NCBI GenBank assembly: GCA_964522605.1
Contig: CAZFWV010000311.1
Span: forward strand, 1 to 8,132
DNA: 8,132 nt
DNA from: CAVZLD01 sp964522605
Lineage (GTDB): Bacteria; Planctomycetota; Planctomycetia; Pirellulales; Pirellulaceae
Direction of reading: 5' to 3'
The translations under genes and the position numbers were made by a program. Of this stretch, positions 1 through 5,700 are shown in pieces. The notes under the pieces are model-generated. The model saw only the letters and a list, made by a program, of their open reading frames with translations. It was not told the DNA's origin and searched no databases. Position 1 is the first letter of the stretch. Each line of letters opens with the position of its first letter.

Positions 1-966
1 GGCATGCTGCAACTCGACCGACTGACACTCCGAGGTGGCAGGAGCGAATTTTCCCCCGAGGCGGATGTGCAGATCAATCGAATCTTTCATTTTGGCGGGA
101 CGCTGGTGCTCAATGGAGATTTTTCCGCCAATGCAATCACGGTTGACGGTGGTCGAGTCGAGATGCACGACAGCGGGTCTCCCTATTCGATTGCCCAACA
201 ACTGGAGCTTTCACCAGACGCCGAGCTGCGATTCATGCTCCATGACGACTCTTGGAGTTCGACGCTCGATCTTGCGGCCAACCTGGTGCCTGCGTTTGCG
301 GGTGACTTGGTCTTGGAACTTCTGCCCACCGCGAATCCCAGGGAATTGATCGGAGCGACGTTAAAGCTGTTGAACTGGGACGAAGGCGTTGCGCCGTCGA
401 GCGAGTTTGACCGAGTGATCGTGCCAGCGCGGATGGAGGCCGATCTGAGTCGACTCTACTCCACCGGTGAAATACTTGTGCAGTCGGTGCTGGAAAAGCC
501 CGCAAAGCCCGGTGACTTCAACGGCGACGACCTGCTCGATGTCGCCGATGTGGAAGAACTCATTGCACGAATCCTCGTAAATTCGGCCGACGCCTACTAC
601 GATTTGGATGATGACAGCGTCGTGACAACATCCGATCTCACGTCGTGGATTCACGACGTGAAGAATACTTGGATCGGCGACGCAAATCTCGACGGCGAAT
701 TCAACACCGGCGATCTTGTGCGGGTGTTAGAGGCGGGTAAGTACGAGACGCAAGACGTGGCAGGCTGGCCCGAAGGTGACTGGAACGGAGACGGCCTGTT
801 CGGAACAGACGACCTCGTGATCGCACTGGGGGACGGTGGGTACGAGCAAGGGCCACGCGAGGAACCCGCGGCGGTGCCCGAGCCCGGCGCGGGCCTGCTG
901 TTGGTTATGGGGCTGACGTTGTGCTTTCTCCGTCAGCAACGGTCTGTCGTCACTCCTCGTATTTGA
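1..966 (+). CDS. C-terminal part of a dockerin-like, PEP-CTERM-anchored surface protein (5' partial)
   Basis: The frame is open from base 1. The first ATG (base 4) has no ribosome binding site in view, so the gene very probably begins upstream. Residue numbers here count from that ATG. Residues 1-165 are glycine- and aspartate-rich beta-type sequence with phrases such as GGTLVLNGDFSANAITVDGG, typical of beta-helix or autotransporter-like passenger regions. Residues 169-280 hold four EF-hand/dockerin-like loops: GDFNGDDLLDVADV (170-183), YDLDDDSVVTTSDL (199-212), GDANLDGEFNTGDL (225-238) and GDWNGDGLFGTDDL (258-271). They have Asp/Asn at calcium-ligand spacing. The C-terminus has a Pro-Glu-Pro motif (292-294), a hydrophobic stretch of about 15 residues and the basic cluster RQQR, which is the PEP-CTERM signal processed by exosortase. 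A seven-residue tail follows. The protein is inferred to be exported and surface-attached. Ligand and function are unknown. Confidence 0.85.
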   Translation, partial: GMLQLDRLTLRGGRSEFSPEADVQINRIFHFGGTLVLNGDFSANAITVDGGRVEMHDSGSPYSIAQQLELSPDAELRFMLHDDSWSSTLDLAANLVPAFAGDLVLELLPTANPRELIGATLKLLNWDEGVAPSSEFDRVIVPARMEADLSRLYSTGEILVQSVLEKPAKPGDFNGDDLLDVADVEELIARILVNSADAYYDLDDDSVVTTSDLTSWIHDVKNTWIGDANLDGEFNTGDLVRVLEAGKYETQDVAGWPEGDWNGDGLFGTDDLVIALGDGGYEQGPREEPAAVPEPGAGLLLVMGLTLCFLRQQRSVVTPRI

Positions 967-984
967 GTGCGACACCCGTGAATT

Positions 985-1014
985 CTGCCTCAGTCCCGTT
1001 TGATAGGGGATTCG
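985..1014. repeat. Dispersed repeat M1, copy in first gap
   Basis: A 30-base stretch starting CTGCCTCAGTCC matches bases 5381-5410 at 24 of 30 positions without gaps. In both places it lies directly 5' of a palindromic element: the 13-bp palindrome at 1020 here, and hairpin copy 2 there. It is probably a remnant or flank of a mobile non-coding repeat. The identity is moderate, so chance or convergent similarity is not fully excluded. Confidence 0.5.
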
Positions 1015-1019
1015 TATTC

Positions 1020-1046
1020 GTAGGACGGATTGGCAATCCGTCCTAC
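1020..1046. repeat. Perfect 13-bp inverted repeat (planctomycete-type palindrome)
   Basis: The arm GTAGGACGGATTG (1020-1032) is followed by one base and its exact reverse complement CAATCCGTCCTAC (1034-1046). Translated in one frame it gives the phrase RIGNPSY, which I recall from many spurious short proteins in planctomycete genomes. That suggests a highly repeated REP-like element. It lies 54 bp after the stop codon of the upstream gene. It could act on RNA as a hairpin or terminator, but no T-run follows, so it is called a repeat rather than a terminator. Confidence 0.8.
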
Positions 1047-1181
1047 GGGGGAGCGACCTGTCTGAGAAAGACCAGCTTCCGCCACGAATGGCGGGGTACC
1101 TCGCATTCAAGAATGGGATGATCTGCGGCCCAGATGTTTTTGCCGTGATGGATACGGGCACGCCTGGCGTTTCGTCATTCA

Positions 1182-1215
1182 ACGCCTCAACTGGACTTCG
1201 ACGTAGCCTTCAATT
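1182..1215. repeat. Dispersed repeat M2, copy in first gap
   Basis: This 34-base stretch (ACGCCTCAACTGGACTTCG at its start) matches bases 5519-5552 at 32 of 34 positions without gaps. Both differences are C/T transitions. The two copies lie in different gaps about 4.3 kb apart and outside any gene, which marks a dispersed non-coding repeat family. In the second gap M2 runs straight into repeat M3. Here the similarity stops after CAATT. Confidence 0.8.
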
Positions 1216-1342
1216 TTGCTTCGTCGCTGCCACTTGTGGGCCGATACCCACGATTGTACCGCAATTCACCGGGTCCTCCGACGGTCCCCCAGCAATCTGC
1301 TGCCGGTTTTCCTCGCCTCATCGAGTCCGTTAGACTTGGGGG

Positions 1343-1374
1343 CTTAATCAGCGACCCGCCAACAACGCCCACAA
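1343..1374. repeat. 32-base direct repeat, copy 1
   Basis: Bases 1343-1374 match 1414-1445 at 31 of 32 positions, and the last 28 bases are identical (core CAGCGACCCGCCAACAACG). The copies are offset by 71 bases. The second ends five bases before the ribosome binding site of the exported LamG-domain gene. The element could be a pair of protein-binding sites in the upstream control region, or two remnants of a dispersed repeat. The sequence alone does not decide. Confidence 0.8.
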
Positions 1375-1413
1375 CGATATGCGTTTCGGGGACAGCGCAA
1401 TTTCAGAACACGT

Positions 1414-1445
1414 CTTGATCAGCGACCCGCCAACAACGCCCACAA
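1414..1445. repeat. 32-base direct repeat, copy 2
   Basis: This is the second copy of the unit at 1343-1374, with one mismatch (A to G at the fourth base). It lies in the probable 5' untranslated or promoter region, 21 bases upstream of the start codon of the next gene. Both copies are preceded by CTT. The bases after them diverge, although a TTCAGAA heptamer recurs at 1402-1408 and 1447-1453. Confidence 0.8.
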
Positions 1446-1450
1446 ATTCA

Positions 1451-1458
1451 GAAAGGAG
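1451..1458 (+). promoter_or_regulatory. Ribosome binding site of the LamG/FnIII protein gene
   Basis: GAAAGGAG ends eight bases before the ATG at 1467. This strong Shine-Dalgarno match selects that ATG over the in-frame ATG at 1482. Confidence 0.85.
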
Positions 1459-1466
1459 CCCCTGCT

Positions 1467-1553
1467 ATGTGGTCCGATCGAATGCATGTCAGGCACACGT
1501 GGATATTCCTCGTTATCATCGCCAGCGCGCGCCTGGTTGACGTGACACGTGCG
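1467..1553 (+). other. Signal peptide coding region of the LamG/FnIII protein
   Basis: Residues 1-29 have arginine and histidine before a ten-residue hydrophobic core, then a polar region ending TRA before Asp-Gln. The exact cut site is a by-eye estimate. Confidence 0.7.
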
Positions 1554-4500
1554 GATCAAACATCGACTCACAAAGACGGCTTCTACGCCTACTACACGAA
1601 GGTCCAGTCCGAGGAACCATTCGAGCGATTCTGTCGTACGGGCGACGACGCCGATATCGTCGTGAATGTGGGCCACACAGGCGGCCGAGTTGTGTTCTGG
1701 CGCGGTCAGAGTTACCTGCCATACTGGCAGACGGATAGCGGGCAGTGGTCATTCGCCGAGGTTGTTCCGCGTCACGGAGATGGCGACGGAGTGATGCCCG
1801 ATAGAGTTAACTCGTTTTCGCACGTGCAGATCATCCGGCAGCAGCCTGACCACGTGCTGGTCCACTGGCGCTACCTGCCTCGGTTTGGCGGCAACAATCC
1901 CCATACGGGCGTTGATGCAACGAAGTTTGCCGAGGAACTGTTCCTGATCACCGACGATGGGCAAGTGACTCGCACCGTCCGACAAGCAACTGAGAAACTG
2001 GACGACTGGAACGACTCGCGCAACAGGACAACCCAGCAGTTGAAGCTGACCGCCGCGGGGATCGAGCTGGTCAAGCACACGAAACCCAGCAAGTCGGTCG
2101 AACGCGAAGCCATCCATGGTAATCCCGTGCAGCGGGAGCTTGCCCAGCAACCCGCGCGCCATTGGAGGTTCGATGAAGGCGTTGGCGACACAACCTCCGA
2201 AGGCTCAACGGGCAATCGTTGTGACATCGTCGGGCACAAGACGTTGTGGAAGCAGGGCGTCTCGGGCACGGCACTCCAATTCGACGGTTATAACACGCGG
2301 CTCGAGCTTCCAGCCACGAAGACGCCGAAGATCGATAGCGCCTTGACGCTCGAGGGGTGGGTGGCCATTGCCGCCTACCCGTGGAATTGGGCACCCATCG
2401 TGCATCAGAATGATGACGACGGGTACTTTCTGGGTGTTGACGGCCATGGCCATCCGGGTTTAAAGGTGAAAGTCGGCAACCGGCGATACGAACTGGTCGC
2501 CGACAAAACCTTACAGCGTAATCGTTGGTATCATCTGGCCGCCACATTTGATGGGGCAACCGGGCAAGCCAAGGTCTTTGTGGATGGTGAAGTGGTCGCG
2601 ACGAGCACGATGGCCGATGGGAGCATTCCGAGCCTCGACGTTCCCGTCCAAATCGGCAAGGGGAAGAACCGTCGCCCTGTCGATCCGGTGCGGGCAAACA
2701 CGTTCGTCGATTCCTATTCGTTTGACGGGTTGATCGACGAGGTGCGCATCTATGATATGGCCCTCAGTCCGGAATCGATCGGTCAATCTTACGAGTTGTT
2801 CCGCCCTGATGAGCAGATCGTTTCCCAACCGGATATGGACTATCGGCTGCTGCCAAAGGCGGATACCGGGGGCAAGTTCGGCGCGCAATACACGCAACTG
2901 AAGTTCTATGACAGTTGGGATGTGCTGTGGCGGTTTGGCGGTTATCCCGACGTGGTCGTGGGCTTCGACACGCAGCCCACACAGTTCGTCTTCTGGCGCG
3001 GTACCGGCTTCATCCCCATGCTCGTTAACGAAAAGCAGCAGTGGTACAGCAACGAGTTCAACGAGACGTGGGGCCGCACGGGTGGTCAAGGCTGCCAGGA
3101 GCCCATGTCGGACAAAGGGGCCTATACGAATCACGTTCGTGTTCTGGAGAACACGGATGCCCGAGTCGTCGTGCACTGGCGATATCCGCTGCTGGACGTT
3201 CTGCATGTGCAAGCAAACTACGACCCGCGCACCGGGTGGTGCGACTATTCGGATTGGTATTACTACATCTATCCGGACGGCGTAGCCGTCAAACGCATGC
3301 GGTTATGGACCGATGGTCCCAGGATTCACGAATGGCAAGAGTCGATGGCGATTCTTGGTCCCAATCAACACCCAGAGCAGGTGATCAATACCGATCCCGC
3401 TTTGGTTTTGGCGGACTTGGAGGGGAACGCGACGTCGTACCAATGGACCGACGGGCCGCCCGAGGATGTTGACTACAGCGACCAGAAGATTCATCTGGTC
3501 AGATACAAGGCGGAGTACAGCCCGTTCACGATTGGCGATTTCACCGGCGGTGATGTCTACGGTGGTGAAGTCACGGATTACTCGGTGTTTCCGTCATGGA
3601 ATCATTGGCCCGTGGCCCAAATGCCGTCGGACGGTCGGTACGCCAGTTACCCGGATCGCACCGCCCATAGCTCACTTACCCATGTGCGCCTTCCAGATTA
3701 CCGAGCTGATCATGGCGATCGGCCATTTCAAGAAAAGACCCTGATGGAAGGCATGACCAATAAGTCGGCGCAGCAATTGGCGGTGCTGGCCAGGTCGTGG
3801 CTCGCCGCGCCCGAACTTGAGGTGGTCGGTGGCTGCCGGAGCGCCGGTTATGAACAGGCCGAGCGAGCCTATAAGCTGGTGGCGGCCGACAGCGCCATGA
3901 CGTTCCGCGTGATGGCCTCGCCGGATCGGCCGCTGTTGAATCCGTGCTTCGAAATCTCCGATTGGAGCTGCAGTGAACCTGCAACACTGGCAATTGACGG
4001 GCAAGAGCAAGCGGGTGGCTCAAGCCTGCGGCAAGGCATCGTGCGCGATTCGGCCGGACGTCAGAAGATGCTGGTCTGGGTCGAGCTGGAAGCAACCAAG
4101 CCGGTCACATTTGCTATTGGCGGCGCGCGCCCCGAACTTGCTGCTCGCCCACCCGCGCCTATTGAATGGGCGCAGCAGCCCCAGGCTGAGCCGGGAAAGC
4201 TGGTGGTCATCATGCAGGTCACGCCGCCCAGCGAGGGGGAAGCCGTCCAGTACTTGTTCGAACGCACAAGCGAGAAAGGCGATCCTCGCGACAGCGGCTG
4301 GGTGACTGCGGCTTCGTACGTGGATCGACAACTCTCTCCGAACACGAGCTACCGCTACCGGGTCAAAGCGCGAAATCGGTACTTGCAGGAAACCAAGTGG
4401 TCCACGGCCACCTCCATCCGCACCGGGAAGATGCCGGAACCCGTCAACTGGAAACTGAGTGAAGGCAAGGGCAAACGCATTAGTGACACGAGCGGGCGAT

Positions 4501-5057
4501 ACGCGGGACGGGTCCAGGGTAAGGCGGATTGGGTGACCGACCGCCTCGGAACATCGCTTCGGTTGGACGGCGAAACGAGTTTGGTCCTCGACGAGGCGAA
4601 CGAATTGCCGACATCGGGTGACTTCACATGGGCCGCGTGGATCAAAACAGAGCGTGGCGGAACTGTTATTGCGCGAGCAGGTCGAGAGGAAGAGTGGGAA
4701 GAGGGCGGCAAGGTGCTCTGCGTGGCAGACGGCCATCTTATGTTCGATGTGGGTTGGGTGGGGGCCGTTGAATCGGACGGCGCCGCGTTGGACGACGGTC
4801 GATGGCACCACGTGGCGGTCACGGTGCATCGGTCTGACGACGCGTCCGATATTGCCTTGTTTGCGGACGGGCGCCTTGTTGGCGAAGGGCAATTGCAGAC
4901 CGACAGGTTCCCCGAGTCCGGCTTGCCGCTGAAGATCGGCTACTGCAACGAAGATTTCCCGCCCGAGCAAACCGGATTTGTGGGTCAGGTTCGCGATGTT
5001 CGATGGTACGGCTACGCCCTGCCTAGCGACATGATCGCGAAGCTGAGCGAAAGATGA
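1467..5057 (+). CDS. Large exported protein with duplicated FWRG/VHWRY module, two LamG domains and FnIII
   Basis: The product is 1196 residues. Residues 1-29 form a Sec-type signal peptide: positive N-terminus, hydrophobic core WIFLVIIASA, probable cut after TRA. Domain order is as follows. Module A1 (about 60-200) contains VVFWRGQSYLPYW (75-87) and VLVHWRY (130-136). A LamG/concanavalin-like jellyroll (about 231-445) carries the phrases TLEGWV, RNRWYHLAATFDG, VFVDGE and FDGLIDEVRIYD. Module A2 (about 483-780) contains FVFWRGTGFIPM (507-518) and RVVVHWRY (566-573). An undefined beta-rich stretch covers about 780-890. A fibronectin III domain (about 894-987) has the end phrase SPNTSYRYRVKARN. 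A second LamG-type domain (about 994-1190) has FTWAAWIK, GRWHHVAVTV and FVGQVRDVRWYG. LamG and FnIII domains commonly bind carbohydrate or protein, so a role at the cell surface or in polysaccharide handling is likely. No catalytic residues are recognised. There is no PEP-CTERM or transmembrane anchor at the end. I do not recognise a gene symbol. Confidence 0.92.
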   Translation: MWSDRMHVRHTWIFLVIIASARLVDVTRADQTSTHKDGFYAYYTKVQSEEPFERFCRTGDDADIVVNVGHTGGRVVFWRGQSYLPYWQTDSGQWSFAEVVPRHGDGDGVMPDRVNSFSHVQIIRQQPDHVLVHWRYLPRFGGNNPHTGVDATKFAEELFLITDDGQVTRTVRQATEKLDDWNDSRNRTTQQLKLTAAGIELVKHTKPSKSVEREAIHGNPVQRELAQQPARHWRFDEGVGDTTSEGSTGNRCDIVGHKTLWKQGVSGTALQFDGYNTRLELPATKTPKIDSALTLEGWVAIAAYPWNWAPIVHQNDDDGYFLGVDGHGHPGLKVKVGNRRYELVADKTLQRNRWYHLAATFDGATGQAKVFVDGEVVATSTMADGSIPSLDVPVQIGKGKNRRPVDPVRANTFVDSYSFDGLIDEVRIYDMALSPESIGQSYELFRPDEQIVSQPDMDYRLLPKADTGGKFGAQYTQLKFYDSWDVLWRFGGYPDVVVGFDTQPTQFVFWRGTGFIPMLVNEKQQWYSNEFNETWGRTGGQGCQEPMSDKGAYTNHVRVLENTDARVVVHWRYPLLDVLHVQANYDPRTGWCDYSDWYYYIYPDGVAVKRMRLWTDGPRIHEWQESMAILGPNQHPEQVINTDPALVLADLEGNATSYQWTDGPPEDVDYSDQKIHLVRYKAEYSPFTIGDFTGGDVYGGEVTDYSVFPSWNHWPVAQMPSDGRYASYPDRTAHSSLTHVRLPDYRADHGDRPFQEKTLMEGMTNKSAQQLAVLARSWLAAPELEVVGGCRSAGYEQAERAYKLVAADSAMTFRVMASPDRPLLNPCFEISDWSCSEPATLAIDGQEQAGGSSLRQGIVRDSAGRQKMLVWVELEATKPVTFAIGGARPELAARPPAPIEWAQQPQAEPGKLVVIMQVTPPSEGEAVQYLFERTSEKGDPRDSGWVTAASYVDRQLSPNTSYRYRVKARNRYLQETKWSTATSIRTGKMPEPVNWKLSEGKGKRISDTSGRYAGRVQGKADWVTDRLGTSLRLDGETSLVLDEANELPTSGDFTWAAWIKTERGGTVIARAGREEEWEEGGKVLCVADGHLMFDVGWVGAVESDGAALDDGRWHHVAVTVHRSDDASDIALFADGRLVGEGQLQTDRFPESGLPLKIGYCNEDFPPEQTGFVGQVRDVRWYGYALPSDMIAKLSER

Positions 5058-5082
5058 TTTCTCGCCTTACATCTCTCGATTC

Positions 5083-5145
5083 GGGGCGGTGTCCACTTGT
5101 CGCGGGGCGGTCTCGACGCGTTGTGGGGTGGTCTCCTGACCACCC
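5083..5145. repeat. Three imperfect 21-bp tandem repeats
   Basis: The motif GGGGYGGTSTC starts at 5083, 5104 and 5125, giving an exact 21-base period. Unit bodies diverge after the first 11 to 12 bases. The third unit forms most of a perfect hairpin. The block begins 26 bases after the stop codon of the LamG-domain gene. Confidence 0.65.
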
Positions 5146-5148
5146 CAC
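5123..5148. repeat. Perfect 11-bp hairpin after the LamG-domain gene
   Basis: GTGGGGTGGTC (5123-5133) pairs exactly with GACCACCCCAC (5138-5148) around the loop TCCT. It lies 66 bases downstream of the stop codon, so it could stop transcription or protect the mRNA 3' end. The T-run of an intrinsic terminator is missing. A REP-like repeat is the likelier reading, given the repeat-rich gap. Confidence 0.7.
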
Positions 5149-5225
5149 GTCAGTGGGCGGGTTCTTGTTTCCGGAGGGCTCAATCATATAGCCGATATAC
5201 GGCCCACGGATTCTCCGGGAGATCC

Positions 5226-5266
5226 TCAATTTTCTATCACAGTTCCCCGTTCTGGCTGGGGACGTG
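5226..5266. repeat. Dispersed repeat M3, copy 1
   Basis: This 41-base stretch matches 5547-5587 at 36 of 41 positions without gaps, with the shared core CCGTTCTGGCTGG. Its last two bases overlap the start of hairpin H1, so M3 and the hairpin form a composite here. Confidence 0.75.
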
Positions 5267-5353
5267 ACGCCCTGCAACTCTGCCTCCTTTTCGGCAAATT
5301 GGACACTCTTCAGCTGGTCCGGTTGTCCAAAAAAGGGAGGCAGAGTTAATTTC
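5265..5353. repeat. Long hairpin repeat H, copy 1
   Basis: This 89-base element begins TGACGCCCTGCAACTCTGCC and ends AGGCAGAGTTAATTTC. The 5' arm AACTCTGCCTCCTTTT (5276-5291) pairs with 5332-5347 over 16 positions with one G-T(U) wobble. An inner TTGGACA/TGTCCAA pair closes a loop that includes CAGCTGG. It is about 93% identical to copy 2, and the same 5' end recurs at 8113. It behaves like a non-autonomous, MITE- or REP-type element, or a structured RNA. No protein is encoded. Confidence 0.85.
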
Positions 5354-5380
5354 TCGGGTTCGCATGCCCCACGATTGACG

Positions 5381-5410
5381 CTGCCTCAATCCTGTTCGAT
5401 ACGCGATTTG
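5381..5410. repeat. Dispersed repeat M1, copy in second gap
   Basis: Partner of 985-1014 (24 of 30 identical). Its last two bases are the first two of hairpin H copy 2, so as in the first gap it lies just 5' of a palindromic element. Confidence 0.5.
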
Positions 5411-5498
5411 ACGCCCTGCAACTCTGCCTCCCTTTCGGCAGATTGGACACTCTTCAGCTGGCCCAGTTGTCCGAAAAAAGGGAGGCAGAGTTAATTTC
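5409..5498. repeat. Long hairpin repeat H, copy 2
   Basis: This is a 90-base copy of the element at 5265-5353, in the same orientation and 144 bases further on. The arms AACTCTGCCTCCCTTT (5420-5435) and AAAGGGAGGCAGAGTT (5477-5492) pair perfectly over 16 bp. An inner GGACA/TGTCC pair (5445-5449, 5468-5472) extends the stem. Compared with copy 1, the base at 5432 is C instead of T. That gives a C-G pair where copy 1 has a wobble pair, so the change keeps the stem. Confidence 0.85.
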
Positions 5499-5511
5499 CG
5501 AGTTAATTTCC
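5488..5511. repeat. 12-base perfect tandem duplication at the edge of H copy 2
   Basis: GAGTTAATTTCC occurs at 5488-5499 and again at 5500-5511. The first unit is the 3' end of hairpin H copy 2. The duplication could come from replication slippage or from an insertion or excision event at the element end. Confidence 0.8.
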
Positions 5512-5518
5512 CCATACG

Positions 5519-5552
5519 ACGCCTCAACCGGACTCCGACGTAGCCTTCAATT
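5519..5552. repeat. Dispersed repeat M2, copy in second gap
   Basis: Partner of 1182-1215 (32 of 34 identical). It runs without a break into M3 copy 2, so M2 and M3 may be parts of one longer repeat of about 69 bases (5519-5587). Confidence 0.8.
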
Positions 5553-5587
5553 CTCTGTCACAGGTCGCCGTTCTGGCTGGTGACGTG
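5547..5587. repeat. Dispersed repeat M3, copy 2
   Basis: Partner of 5226-5266 (36 of 41 identical), ending GGTGACGTG. Hairpin H does not follow here; unique sequence leads to the ribosome binding site of the racemase fusion gene. It lies within 100 bases of that start codon and could therefore be part of its leader. Confidence 0.75.
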
Positions 5588-5622
5588 TCTGCGAGGTCGG
5601 AATTCTTCCGGTTTGCCCTCAT

Positions 5623-5629
5623 GGGGGAG
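5623..5629 (+). promoter_or_regulatory. Ribosome binding site of the racemase-DUF4392 fusion gene
   Basis: GGGGGAG lies eight bases before the ATG at 5638. It also falls inside a three-codon frame (ATG at 5621, stop at 5630) that probably has no function. Confidence 0.75.
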
Positions 5630-5637
5630 TAATTTTC

Positions 5638-5700
5638 ATGAAGCCTTTCTATGGCCGTGGGTTCGTTGCGTTACTCGCGTTTGCCGGTGTCGCAAGTGGA
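5638..5700 (+). other. Signal peptide coding region of the racemase fusion
   Basis: Residues 1-21 have Lys2 and Arg7, then a hydrophobic core (9-19), then small residues Ala-Ser-Gly before Gln22. There is no twin-arginine motif and no lipobox cysteine, so Sec export with signal peptidase I cleavage is the natural reading. Because the MurI core motif only begins at residue 54, the first 50 residues are extra to the family. Confidence 0.75.

Larger units (their letters stand above)
967..1466. other. 500-bp intergenic gap carrying dispersed repeats
   Basis: No convincing gene is present. Short open frames occur on both strands but lack ribosome binding sites and recognisable domains, and some run through repeats. 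In order the gap holds: a 30-base repeat shared with the second gap (985-1014), a perfect 13-bp palindrome (1020-1046), a small CCGCC/GGCGG hairpin (1079-1094), a 34-base repeat shared with the second gap (1182-1215), a 32-base direct repeat in two copies (1343-1374, 1414-1445), and the ribosome binding site of the next gene. I could not identify a convincing sigma-70 type promoter by eye. Confidence 0.7.
5058..5637. other. 580-bp intergenic gap made of hairpins and dispersed repeats
   Basis: No supported gene is present. The longest open frame (minus strand, 5237-5527) only translates the two hairpin copies and shows the same CPICRKGGRV phrase twice. In order the gap holds: a 21-base triple repeat ending in a perfect hairpin (5083-5148), repeat M3 copy 1 (5226-5266), hairpin H1 (5265-5353), repeat M1 copy 2 (5381-5410), hairpin H2 (5409-5498), a 12-base tandem duplication (5488-5511), M2 copy 2 (5519-5552), M3 copy 2 (5547-5587) and a ribosome binding site. 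Nothing distinct was seen in 5149-5225 apart from a small imperfect hairpin around 5209-5224. Confidence 0.75.

Noticed and set aside
727..1182. Minus-strand 151-codon open frame
   Set aside because: Half of it lies opposite the clear dockerin/PEP-CTERM coding region and the rest reads through repeat M1 and the palindrome.
1287..1316. CAGCA/TGCTG mini-hairpin followed by CCGGTTTTCC as a terminator
   Set aside because: The 5-bp stem is too weak, the T-run is short and displaced, and the position is more than 300 bases from the upstream gene.
1383..1405. Phrase with GGGGACAG resembling REP sequences linked to Y1-type transposases
   Set aside because: Only an eight-base resemblance, no second copy in the window and no transposase gene nearby.
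4020..4970. Minus-strand 316-codon open frame opposite the LamG gene
   Set aside because: It is long, but antisense to a well-supported FnIII/LamG coding region, with no recognisable domain and no start signal.
5123..5148. Intrinsic terminator after the LamG protein gene
   Set aside because: The stem is strong but is followed by GTCAGTGGGC rather than a T-run. It was kept as a hairpin repeat.
5265..5498. CRISPR array
   Set aside because: Only two spaced copies with long internal dyad symmetry and a 55-base interval that itself contains another repeat. No cas genes are present.
5237..5527. Minus-strand open frame with two CPICRKGGRV phrases resembling a zinc-binding motif
   Set aside because: The repeated phrase is only the translation of hairpin repeat H in two copies. 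There is no ribosome binding site, and the frame follows the DNA repeats exactly.
5621..5632. ATG-GGG-GAG-TAA mini-frame as an upstream regulatory peptide
   Set aside because: It encodes only three residues and coincides with the Shine-Dalgarno sequence of the real gene, so chance explains it.
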